From the NCBI GenBank assembly GCA_002725365.1, contig PBOW01000027.1:1-10901 (forward strand): a stretch of 10,901 nt of DNA. Direction: 5' to 3'. A model generated the notes under the pieces. That model saw only the letters and a program-made list of their open reading frames with translations, was not told the origin of the DNA and made no database searches. The translations under genes and the position numbers were made by a program. This document shows, in pieces, positions 1-6,384 of this stretch. Each line of letters starts with the position of its first letter. Position 1 is the first letter of the stretch. The DNA comes from Chloroflexota bacterium. Its GTDB lineage: Bacteria; Chloroflexota; Dehalococcoidia; UBA2979.

Positions 1-1
1 T

Positions 2-1579
2 ATCAAGCTGTTTTTTCTCGCATTGGCCAGTCTTTGCCTTGTCCTAGCATTTGCCAAACCGACTTGGGGTATGTCAGAAGTGGATAAGATTGAAGGCGAG
101 TCAAGGATAGTTGTGTTACTAGATGTCTCATACTCGATGTTAGCTAGCGACGGTGATACCCAACGAGCCGAGAGAGCATATTCAGGTGTGAACAGCCTTT
201 TGAGATTGATTCGCGATCATGAAGTAGCAATAATTATTTTCGCTGGTGAATCATTTGAGAGATCTCCCTTTACGACAGATATGAATGCGCTAAAACGGAT
301 TATGGCCAACGCTCAGGATGAATCATTTCTTGTCGTAGACGGCTCTGAGCCTGGCCCTGGCATAGGGGATGCACTTGATCTTTTAGATGAAGGACAGAAA
401 GGCGGAGTCGATTATATTTTGTGGGTGACTGATGGTGATTTTCCCGCATTTGATTATGAAGCAATTAGAAGGAGCGCAATCAGCAAGAATGTAAGTATCC
501 ATGGATATTATGTAGGTAGCGAGTCTGGCGGCATCATGCCTGATGGTCGCATATCGTTCGGTAATATCGATAGGCTGAGTGACTTGGCTCATGGAAGTGA
601 GGGGCGCGTTTGGGATCAGCAAAACCTAGCTGGTCTGGCGGTCCTGCTACAAGAAAACAAGCTCCGAGCGGAGATGGAATCAGCGGAGAAGCAACCAACC
701 GAGAGATATTTTATTTTCGTGTTGGTAGGTACGATCATGCTATTGGGTACAATGATTCTCGATCTTAGACTGGCGTACGGTAATCCTGGACTAATACTGT
801 TAGTTTTGTTGCTGAGCTTTGCGATTCTGGGCTGCTCAAGCAACACAGCCTCTGGCTATCTCACTTCGGCAGAAGAACTGTTTTCAGACGGTGATCACGC
901 TAAATCACTAGCACAATATCAGACAGCTCGCGAGGTTCTTTATGATGAGAATCAGGAAATACCGGCTGAATTACAATTCAATATAGCTAATAACCTTTAT
1001 TTATTGGGAAGATTTGATGAATCGAGTTCGATTGCCCGGGCAATGTTAGTCTCAGATGCGCCCAACGCTATTCTGCAGTCGAAATTTCATTATTTGCTGG
1101 GACTAAATCAGTTTGCGACAGGGGACTTGTCCGGAGCATGGGGCTCTTTTGCCGCCGTGGTCCAATTCGATGAGGATAATATCGATGCGAAAATTAATCT
1201 CGAAGTTATTCATGGACTGCAACAAGTGGCCGAAGCACAGACTGGGTCGACCGAGCTGGATGAAGTTAAAAAAACTAATGGATCTGAAATATCAGACGCA
1301 TCTGATCGAGAAGATAGTTCAGAGGAGACGAATATATCTCCTTCAAATGACCCAGATTCAGACTTTAGTGCCACAAGTCCAGTGGGTGCAGATATGCGTG
1401 CAGATGGTTATTTGGATAACCCTATACCTACGCTTGCCATGCTTGATCAATACCTTAATGAAATCGGACCCTATCTGTCAGAACGTCGAGCTCAGGAAAT
1501 ACTCGAATTCCTTTTGATCGAAAAAGATAATTTGATGTTGAGAGAGCGAATAGTACCAGGGCGGGAGGTATTGCATTAA
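2..1579 (+). CDS. BatB-like vWA domain protein with C-terminal TPR region (5' end outside window)
   Basis: Membrane-anchored vWA protein of the BatA/BatB (aerotolerance-operon) type, 5'-truncated by the window. The first in-frame start-like codon is the TTG at 23, but the frame is open back to base 2 and reads a hydrophobic helix (about 8-55) ending in AKPTWG, like the helix before the vWA domain in Bat proteins. The true start is therefore upstream. The metal-ion-dependent adhesion site looks intact: DVSYS (122-136), the Thr pair before Asp (272-280) and TDGD (428-439). Two hydrophobic segments follow (about 707-760 and 788-835). The second ends in ILGC, resembling a lipobox. Then come about three TPR-like repeats (about 845-1215), a Ser/Asp/Glu-rich linker (about 1240-1400) and a charged C-terminal helix. 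Bat proteins usually work with a MoxR AAA+ ATPase, which would lie upstream. The partner and substrate are unknown. The layout suggests a BatB-BatC fusion. The vWA call is firm; the Bat assignment is likely. Confidence 0.82.
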   Translation: MKLFFLALASLCLVLAFAKPTWGMSEVDKIEGESRIVVLLDVSYSMLASDGDTQRAERAYSGVNSLLRLIRDHEVAIIIFAGESFERSPFTTDMNALKRIMANAQDESFLVVDGSEPGPGIGDALDLLDEGQKGGVDYILWVTDGDFPAFDYEAIRRSAISKNVSIHGYYVGSESGGIMPDGRISFGNIDRLSDLAHGSEGRVWDQQNLAGLAVLLQENKLRAEMESAEKQPTERYFIFVLVGTIMLLGTMILDLRLAYGNPGLILLVLLLSFAILGCSSNTASGYLTSAEELFSDGDHAKSLAQYQTAREVLYDENQEIPAELQFNIANNLYLLGRFDESSSIARAMLVSDAPNAILQSKFHYLLGLNQFATGDLSGAWGSFAAVVQFDEDNIDAKINLEVIHGLQQVAEAQTGSTELDEVKKTNGSEISDASDREDSSEETNISPSNDPDSDFSATSPVGADMRADGYLDNPIPTLAMLDQYLNEIGPYLSERRAQEILEFLLIEKDNLMLRERIVPGREVLH

Positions 1580-1581
1580 TC

Positions 1582-2253
1582 CTAGCTGAGCTTTGACTGG
1601 AGATAATGGATTTGCAGGCTGATGTCCGGTCCAACATCTTTACCCGCTATGGTGAGACTATCAACAGGATCTGATACTGAGCTACCGAAAGCCCCCACAA
1701 ATGCGGTCAGGTTTTCATCTTCTTCACTATCGTAACCGTAAGGGATAACAACCGATGGATTGATCTCACGAACGGTCTTAACCATTATTTCTTGAGGTAT
1801 TGCTTCCGCTAGTCCGATTGGGCAAAGGATGACATCGGCGTTGGCGAAGAGCCCTTTACCTGTGGTAGGTAGAGCGTGTTTGAGACCACTTAAAATTCCT
1901 ATCGATATGCCTTCCAATTTAATGAGCCAAGAGGTACCACCGGCCACGGCCTGAATTGGCTCTGAATCGGCCTCAGTTTTAACGGTGGATTCAGAAGTCT
2001 TATAGCCCTCAACTTGCACTCCAGAGATTTCGTATTCTCCCGGCCGATCAAAAATAATAGGTGTTTGATTACCTGCTGGAGCTACTTGATCGTTCCCCGA
2101 TGAAAGTGGATCACCAGATCTGGAGTTCAATATGAGGTGTGCTTTGGGTCGACTCATTGTCCCGAAAGTTTTTTTGTCCCAAGGATCGATAATTACGGTC
2201 GCTTCCCGTCCACGAATTCTTACGGAACTATGACCAATCCAACTAATTTCCAC
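1582..2253 (-). CDS. MBL-fold protein lacking metal ligands (Lactamase_B_3-like, probable pseudoenzyme)
   Basis: A 223-residue protein of the small metallo-beta-lactamase-fold family related to UPF0173/Lactamase_B_3. It opens with the typical ISWIGHSSVRI and VIIDPWDK (residues 3-27), has PGEYEISGV (71-79), and a VVIPYGY near 168-174 where active relatives have VIPMHY. The metal-binding motif is gone: where relatives show SHxHxxH, this protein reads NSRSGDPL (43-50). The GDLGH motif has become SGLKH (122-126), keeping only the His. The His of IPMHY is Gly173. I infer it cannot bind the usual dinuclear metal centre, so its role may be structural or regulatory. It starts with GTG. A GAGGTG ribosome-binding site 4 nt upstream (2258-2263) supports this start. 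It is the last gene of the minus-strand cluster, 42 bp after the ketosynthase-like gene, and ends 2 bp from the convergent vWA gene. The fold family is fairly sure; the molecular role is unknown. Confidence 0.8.
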   Translation of the reverse strand: MEISWIGHSSVRIRGREATVIIDPWDKKTFGTMSRPKAHLILNSRSGDPLSSGNDQVAPAGNQTPIIFDRPGEYEISGVQVEGYKTSESTVKTEADSEPIQAVAGGTSWLIKLEGISIGILSGLKHALPTTGKGLFANADVILCPIGLAEAIPQEIMVKTVREINPSVVIPYGYDSEEDENLTAFVGAFGSSVSDPVDSLTIAGKDVGPDISLQIHYLQSKLS

Positions 2254-2295
2254 GTGACACCTCGTTTTTTAGTCTTTTCCCATCATAGTCAAGAA

Positions 2296-3585
2296 CTATA
2301 TATCTAGTTCTGGTATTGTTGCTTCGTCAGGGATATTGAAGTTTTCTGGAATCTGTCTCATCGCTGTCGGATCACAAATCGCGATTGTGGCATTTTGACT
2401 TCTATGGATCGAATTTATCATTACTACGCGCAGTGCGTCCGATCGTATTCCATTTGGATTAGCGTCCAAGTCAATATCTTCATCCTCGGTCTCCAAATTT
2501 CTAGTACTAGGGATCATTTGCTTGTTCATGGCCTCGAGTGTGATTGCCATGCTCAGAGGGCCTGAGGCGGCACCTAGATCACCAAAATGTGATTTCAAAG
2601 CAGGTGTATACATGTGATGCCTCGCCGCACTGCCGAACACTCGGTGGATTGCCTTCGCTTCATGAGCGTCATCTAATACACTCCCGTTCGCATCTAACAT
2701 GACAGCATCAACTTCCGATTGGATTCTCCCTGAGGCAATCAATGCTCCCTGAATTGCTCTTCCGATATAGATCGGGTCTGTGTCAGGAGAACCCTCTTTG
2801 CCAGGCGAGAAAGTGAGTGCGGATCCTTCAATTTCAGCTAGGATTTTGGCTCCTCGAGTCACAGCGACTTCGAGAGCTTCAAGCACAAATACTACGCTTC
2901 CTTCTGCCATAATGAAGCCGTCGCGGTCGTTTTCCAGAGGCCTGCTGGCAGATTCTGGGTTGTCATTGTGCTTCGTGGAAAGTAACCCCATCGACTCATT
3001 GATCTCAAAATTTCTGCGATCTATGCGAGCGTCGGTTGCGCCTGCAATTGCAACGAAGGCCCTCTTCCGTTTGATTAGTTCTGTCGCTTCAACGATGGCC
3101 TCGATACCACTCAAATGATCGCTGCTTAAAGGTATCACTGGTCCAGAGACACCCATCAACGCGGCAACCGAATGAGCTGAATGTATATTACTTTCGTCTG
3201 GAAGCTGAGATTCCGACTCAGTAAAAGGAGTGTTCGAGGTAATGACGCAAGCCACTTGACCACTGTTTTCCGGTGTAATGACCAAGCCGGCACTTTGTAC
3301 AGCGGACAGCGCGGCCGACACACTGTACCTTTGTGGTCTCTTAAGTTGATCATAGTATTCAGGCTTGAAGCGAGTATCTACTTGGTTCGATTCTGAAATT
3401 TCGCCTGCTACTCTACTTTTCAGGGTGCCAGTATCAAATCGGGTGATCGGCCTCAGACCACTCACATTATTTTCTAATGCCTGCCAAATTTCACCCAATG
3501 ATTTACCAAGGGGCGAAAGGATTCCAATTCCAGTTACAACAACCCTTGGTTCGTCTTGGAGTTCATATTGATTCTCTGTGACCAT
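2296..3585 (-). CDS. FabF-like beta-ketoacyl synthase without catalytic triad
   Basis: A 429-residue thiolase-fold protein of the KAS I/II family, slightly longer than typical FabF (about 410). Framework motifs are clear: RVVVTGIGILSPLG (14-27), SRPLENDRDGFIMAEGS (214-230), and ALKSHFGD (329-336). By spacing against E. coli FabF (C163, H303, K335, H340), the equivalent positions are His157, Asn300, Lys331 and Asp336. Only the Lys remains. The C-terminal gatekeeper loop SFGFGGTN is replaced by SIHRSQN (392-398). The protein should therefore not load or condense acyl chains by the normal Cys mechanism. Chain-length factors (KS-beta) of type II polyketide synthases are a known precedent for a ketosynthase-fold subunit without the active Cys, but no KS-alpha partner is visible here. 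The start is fixed: an in-frame stop at 3595-3597 precedes the ATG and no other start lies before the first motif. The ribosome-binding site is weak. It lies 33 bp downstream of fabH, so the two are probably co-transcribed. Confidence 0.88.
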   Translation of the reverse strand: MVTENQYELQDEPRVVVTGIGILSPLGKSLGEIWQALENNVSGLRPITRFDTGTLKSRVAGEISESNQVDTRFKPEYYDQLKRPQRYSVSAALSAVQSAGLVITPENSGQVACVITSNTPFTESESQLPDESNIHSAHSVAALMGVSGPVIPLSSDHLSGIEAIVEATELIKRKRAFVAIAGATDARIDRRNFEINESMGLLSTKHNDNPESASRPLENDRDGFIMAEGSVVFVLEALEVAVTRGAKILAEIEGSALTFSPGKEGSPDTDPIYIGRAIQGALIASGRIQSEVDAVMLDANGSVLDDAHEAKAIHRVFGSAARHHMYTPALKSHFGDLGAASGPLSMAITLEAMNKQMIPSTRNLETEDEDIDLDANPNGIRSDALRVVMINSIHRSQNATIAICDPTAMRQIPENFNIPDEATIPELDI

Positions 3586-3618
3586 GGTTACAGTTTACGG
3601 GACCCAGCGGTAATGTGT

Positions 3619-4596
3619 TTATCCCCATTCGGTTAGTACCGCACCCCAATTCAATCCACCACCGAAGGCTACAAACAGGACTAAATCTCCTGGTTTGATC
3701 CTTCCATCACTGTTCGCCTCTGACAATGCGATTGGAATAGATGCTGATGAGGTGTTTCCGTAGCTTTGTACATTAGTGAAAGCTTTCTCCATTGGCAGCC
3801 CAAGTCTTTCCATGAGCGCCCGTATTATTCGTTCATTAGCTTGGTGCGGCACACATATTGTGATGTCAGAAGGTGATTTGTCAGCATTTTTCAAAGCCGA
3901 CTCAACAGCATCAGCCATTGCTCCGACCGCATATTTGAAAACAGCGGGGCCATCCATAATGATTTTGGCGTCCTCGGTAATGCCCTCAGAAGGAGAGGCA
4001 CATGGTCCCCATGCATACAGTAGATTTCCAGCTCCTCCGTCTGATCCGAGAAATGGCGGGAATACTTTCCCAGGTCCATCATCGCTGCCAGCCTCTAGCA
4101 CCACGGCTCCAGCGCCGTCACCAAAAAGTATGCAAGTGCCTCGGTCAGACCAATCGACAATTCGACTAAGTACCTCAGTACCAACGACTAACACTTTATT
4201 TGCTGTTCTTGCATGGATGAATTGTGCTGCGGAAGAGAACGCTGTGATGAAACCATTGCAGGCTGCGTTGATATCAAAAGCCCCACATTCGGCCCCAATT
4301 TGATGCTGAATTCTACTAGCCGTGGAGGGAAACATTCCATCTGGAGTACACGTGGCCGCGATAACCAAGTCGATCTCACTTGGATCTATATTAGCCACCC
4401 TCAGAGCATTCATAGCCGCAGCTGCTCCTAAAGAGCTTGAAGAATCTGCATCTCCCGCGATATGCCTGGACCTTATTCCTGTTCGCTCAACTATCCAGTC
4501 ATCACTGGTATCAACTAATTCCGAGAGCTCTTCGTTGGTTAGGATACGTTCTGGTAAAGAATGTCCGTATCCGGCTACTCGACAAGAGAAGGACAT
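3619..4596 (-). CDS. fabH: Beta-ketoacyl-ACP synthase III (KAS III)
   Basis: FabH starts type II fatty acid synthesis by condensing an acyl-CoA primer with malonyl-ACP. At 325 residues the protein has normal family length. The catalytic triad is complete: Cys113 in NAACNGF, His251 in PHQAN and Asn281 in YGNTSSAS. The N-terminal DDWIVERTGI (32-41), the central LFGDGAGAVVLE (157-168) and the C-terminal FGGGLNWGA (311-319) are typical. A strong ribosome-binding site (AAGGAG) sits 7 nt before the ATG, which supports the start. It lies 29 bp after the sigma factor gene and 33 bp before the FabF-like gene. No acpP, fabD or fabG is nearby, so this is not a standard fab cluster. A close KAS III relative with another primer or product (such as 3-oxoacyl-ACP synthase III of a specialised pathway) cannot be excluded from sequence alone. 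Confidence 0.93.
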   Translation of the reverse strand: MSFSCRVAGYGHSLPERILTNEELSELVDTSDDWIVERTGIRSRHIAGDADSSSSLGAAAAMNALRVANIDPSEIDLVIAATCTPDGMFPSTASRIQHQIGAECGAFDINAACNGFITAFSSAAQFIHARTANKVLVVGTEVLSRIVDWSDRGTCILFGDGAGAVVLEAGSDDGPGKVFPPFLGSDGGAGNLLYAWGPCASPSEGITEDAKIIMDGPAVFKYAVGAMADAVESALKNADKSPSDITICVPHQANERIIRALMERLGLPMEKAFTNVQSYGNTSSASIPIALSEANSDGRIKPGDLVLFVAFGGGLNWGAVLTEWG

Positions 4597-4625
4597 GAGA
4601 CAGCTCCTTTGACTGATTTATAAAT

Positions 4626-5162
4626 CTATTGAATGTCCGATTCAAGTATAGCTTCAAGCGCTTTGAGTGTACGACGGTTGAGCTGCTTAATGGCACCCTC
4701 TGTTTTATTTAGATGCTTGCCTATCTGGGCATTTGTTAATCCCTGCGTATATTTCATGGTTATAAGGGATTGTTGACTTCCAGATAAAGACGATACTGCA
4801 GCCCGCAACTCGTTTAATTGTTCATGTTTTTCTGCCAAAGTTTCGGCACTAGGTGTGGTGATCGCGAGCGACTCCTGGTCTTCCAGCGATCCTAGGATTG
4901 GTTTCCGCCCTGTATCTCGATACCAATTTGCTAGCTGATTGTGTGCAATTGTCATTACCCAACCTTGAAAAGCTGTCTGTCCGCTTCCATTGAAAGTTGA
5001 TAGGGCTGAGAAGGCTCGCAGAAAAATTGTTGAAACTAATTCCTCTGCGATATCGGCTGTAGGAGTTCTCGAGAGCAAATACCGGTATACCCGAGGGGCT
5101 AGTGTTTCATAAAGAACAGAGAAAGCATCTTCAGATTCTGCGAGATCGAGATTATTCGTCAT
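4626..5162 (-). CDS. ECF-type RNA polymerase sigma factor
   Basis: Small sigma-70 family factor with only regions 2 and 4, which direct RNA polymerase to a specific promoter set. Region 2 covers AFSVLYETLAPRVYRYLLSR through WVMTIAHNQLANWYRDTGR; region 4 is the helix-turn-helix around YTQGLTNAQIGKHLNKTEGAIKQ near the C-terminus. I chose the ATG at 5162 (178 residues). The frame is open further to a TTG at 5213, which would add 17 residues that do not look like the domain. Neither start has a good ribosome-binding site. A TATACT box 7 nt before the ATG would allow a leaderless mRNA. It is divergent from hrcA and is the first gene of the cluster with fabH, the FabF-like gene and the MBL-fold gene. 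No anti-sigma factor gene is visible beside it. Family is sure; target promoters are unknown. Confidence 0.88.
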   Translation of the reverse strand: MTNNLDLAESEDAFSVLYETLAPRVYRYLLSRTPTADIAEELVSTIFLRAFSALSTFNGSGQTAFQGWVMTIAHNQLANWYRDTGRKPILGSLEDQESLAITTPSAETLAEKHEQLNELRAAVSSLSGSQQSLITMKYTQGLTNAQIGKHLNKTEGAIKQLNRRTLKALEAILESDIQ

Positions 5163-5169
5163 ATCAGCA

Positions 5170-5175
5170 AGTATA
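5170..5175 (-). promoter_or_regulatory. Possible -10 box for leaderless sigma factor transcript
   Basis: TATACT on the minus strand ends 7 nt before the ATG at 5162, so the expected transcription start falls on or next to the first codon. No convincing -35 hexamer lies 16-18 bp upstream. The call rests on one hexamer plus the missing ribosome-binding site, and is tentative. Confidence 0.3.
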
Positions 5176-5223
5176 AAGTTAAATAATTTCCCGGAAGGTA
5201 TTTCGGATGTCAAATTTGAGCAA

Positions 5224-5253
5224 TTGACCGGAGCGAGTGAGCTGTTTTACACT
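5224..5253 (+). promoter_or_regulatory. Probable sigma-A promoter of the hrcA operon
   Basis: A -35 like TTGACC (5224-5229) and a -10 like TACACT (5248-5253) are separated by 18 bp. The expected transcription start, about 5260, falls inside the CIRCE operator, the usual arrangement for HrcA repression. The -10 matches the consensus in four of six positions, so the promoter is plausible but not perfect. Confidence 0.6.
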
Positions 5254-5256
5254 GAA

Positions 5257-5283
5257 TTAGCACTCTCCAGCTGAGAGTGCTAA
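5257..5283. promoter_or_regulatory. CIRCE operator (HrcA binding site)
   Basis: Perfect match to the CIRCE consensus: TTAGCACTC (5257-5265), 9-nt spacer, GAGTGCTAA (5275-5283). Complementarity continues two bases outward (AA/TT) and two bases inward (TC/GA), giving 13-bp arms at 5255-5267 and 5273-5285 around a 5-nt centre. HrcA dimers bind this site and block transcription until heat shock. It sits 57 bp before hrcA and overlaps the predicted transcription start. It is also 94 bp from the divergent sigma factor ATG, so effects on that gene are possible but unproven. Confidence 0.97.
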
Positions 5284-5284
5284 T

Positions 5285-5303
5285 TTAAGGTCCGATACCT
5301 TAA
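5285..5303 (+). repeat. Inverted repeat in the hrcA leader (7-bp stem)
   Basis: TTAAGGT (5285-5291) and ACCTTAA (5297-5303) are perfect inverted repeats around the 5-nt loop CCGAT. The element begins where the extended CIRCE arm ends. In RNA it would form an AT-rich hairpin in the hrcA 5' leader. It has no U-tract, so it is not an intrinsic terminator. Function unknown. Confidence 0.55.
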
Positions 5304-5315
5304 TTAGCAAGCTAA
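5304..5315. repeat. Short palindrome resembling the outer CIRCE half-sites
   Basis: TTAGC (5304-5308), AA, GCTAA (5311-5315). The pentamers equal the outer ends of the CIRCE arms, joined with only 2 nt between. It directly follows the preceding inverted repeat. It could be a decayed CIRCE copy, an auxiliary contact for HrcA, or chance in an AT-rich leader. Confidence 0.4.
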
Positions 5316-5340
5316 AGCGGGGGTTAGGCGGGGGAAATAG

Positions 5341-6378
5341 GTGCCAACTTTAACTGAGCGCCGGGCGGAAATTCTGGCTCTAGCAGTCAGTGAGTATATT
5401 CGGACAGCAGAACCAGTATCTTCTAAGCATCTGGCAGATCGATCAGAGCTTGGGGTGTCACCTGCGACCGTTCGAAATGAATTTGCACTTCTGGAGAATA
5501 ATGGGCTATTGATGCACCCATATACCTCGGGAGGGCGAGTACCAACTGAGCTAGGTTATCGGACATATGTCGAGCAACTAATGCTTGAGGAACCAGTTAT
5601 TGATACAGAGCGTATTACGGTTGAACATCAACTTCACCAGGTAGCTGCGAGTCTCGAAGAATGGCTTCCGCTTACCACTTCGATATTGGCAAGTTGGGTT
5701 GGAAATGTTGCCGTCGTTTTGCATCGGCCTATAGCGTCACAGAAATTATTGCAGACTCAACTGGTTGATCTAAATGGTGAATCCGTTCTTATGGTGTGTG
5801 TCTTAGATGATGGAACAGTAAGGAAGCGGACCCTCTCGATAATGTCACCTTTAGATCAGGTAGCACTAAATTATCACGCGTCGTGGCTTAATGAACTATT
5901 AGCGGGATCAGATGCTGCGAAGATATTAGAGTTAGCTCAGGGAATCACAGATCCCTTACGTGTGGAGTTTGTCAGACATGTAGCAACGTTAATGCGTGAG
6001 CATGGCCCGGAGAGTAGTGGATTTATAGATGGACTTGAGGTTGCTCTTCAGCAGCCCGAATTTAACGATCAAGAGAGCATGCTTGAGGCAATGGGGTACC
6101 TGAGTCTTCACAGGCTGGGAAATGTAATCAATGGAGTTATGGGTAAGTCGACTAGTACCTCAACACGGATAGTGATTGGACCTGGAAATCGCAGTAACAA
6201 TAAGAATGGCTGGAGTATTGTTGCGTCTTCATTTGAAATGCCGGCCGAAGCCGGAGTGATTGCAGTAGTAGGCCCTACGCGCATGGCCTATGCACACGTT
6301 TTGCCGCGTGTTCGATACCTGGCAAATCTTATTTCGAGTTTCAATCAGGTAGGGCCAAGTCGAAGTGTTGAGGACTAG
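5341..6378 (+). CDS. hrcA: Heat-inducible transcription repressor HrcA
   Basis: HrcA represses class I heat-shock genes by binding CIRCE, and its activity is aided by GroEL in known systems. The 345-residue length is normal. The N-terminal winged helix is clear, with GVSPATVRNEFALLENNGLL (38-57) followed by the typical HPYTSGGRVPTELGYRTYV (59-77). The C-terminal part has the conserved VIAVVGPTRMAYAHVLPRV-like ending. The start is GTG, preceded by a G-rich stretch (two GCGGGGG copies at 5317-5323 and 5328-5334), the second ending 6 nt before the codon and probably acting as the ribosome-binding site. With the CIRCE upstream the gene is autoregulated. It is first in the operon, 6 bp before grpE. 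Confidence 0.97.
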   Translation: MPTLTERRAEILALAVSEYIRTAEPVSSKHLADRSELGVSPATVRNEFALLENNGLLMHPYTSGGRVPTELGYRTYVEQLMLEEPVIDTERITVEHQLHQVAASLEEWLPLTTSILASWVGNVAVVLHRPIASQKLLQTQLVDLNGESVLMVCVLDDGTVRKRTLSIMSPLDQVALNYHASWLNELLAGSDAAKILELAQGITDPLRVEFVRHVATLMREHGPESSGFIDGLEVALQQPEFNDQESMLEAMGYLSLHRLGNVINGVMGKSTSTSTRIVIGPGNRSNNKNGWSIVASSFEMPAEAGVIAVVGPTRMAYAHVLPRVRYLANLISSFNQVGPSRSVED

Positions 6379-6384
6379 ATTAGT

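Noticed and set aside
23..25. TTG as start of the vWA gene
   Set aside because: The frame is open to the window start and the residues before it complete a hydrophobic helix typical of Bat proteins, so the real start is upstream.
2296..3585. FabF-like gene as a decaying pseudogene
   Set aside because: The frame is uninterrupted over 429 codons and framework motifs remain at the right spacing, so selective loss of catalysis fits better.
3776..4303. 175-codon open frame on the + strand
   Set aside because: It lies fully antisense to fabH, which has a complete active site. The translated sequence is a low-similarity Ser/Ala/Pro-rich shadow with no ribosome-binding site.
5208..5213. TTGACA on the - strand as a -35 box for the sigma gene
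   Set aside because: No -10-like hexamer lies 16-18 bp downstream. The TATACT box is 32 bp away.
6241..6254. Perfect 5-bp hairpin with CGAA loop
   Set aside because: It is inside the hrcA coding region, encodes conserved-looking residues and has no U-tract, so it is likely coding coincidence.
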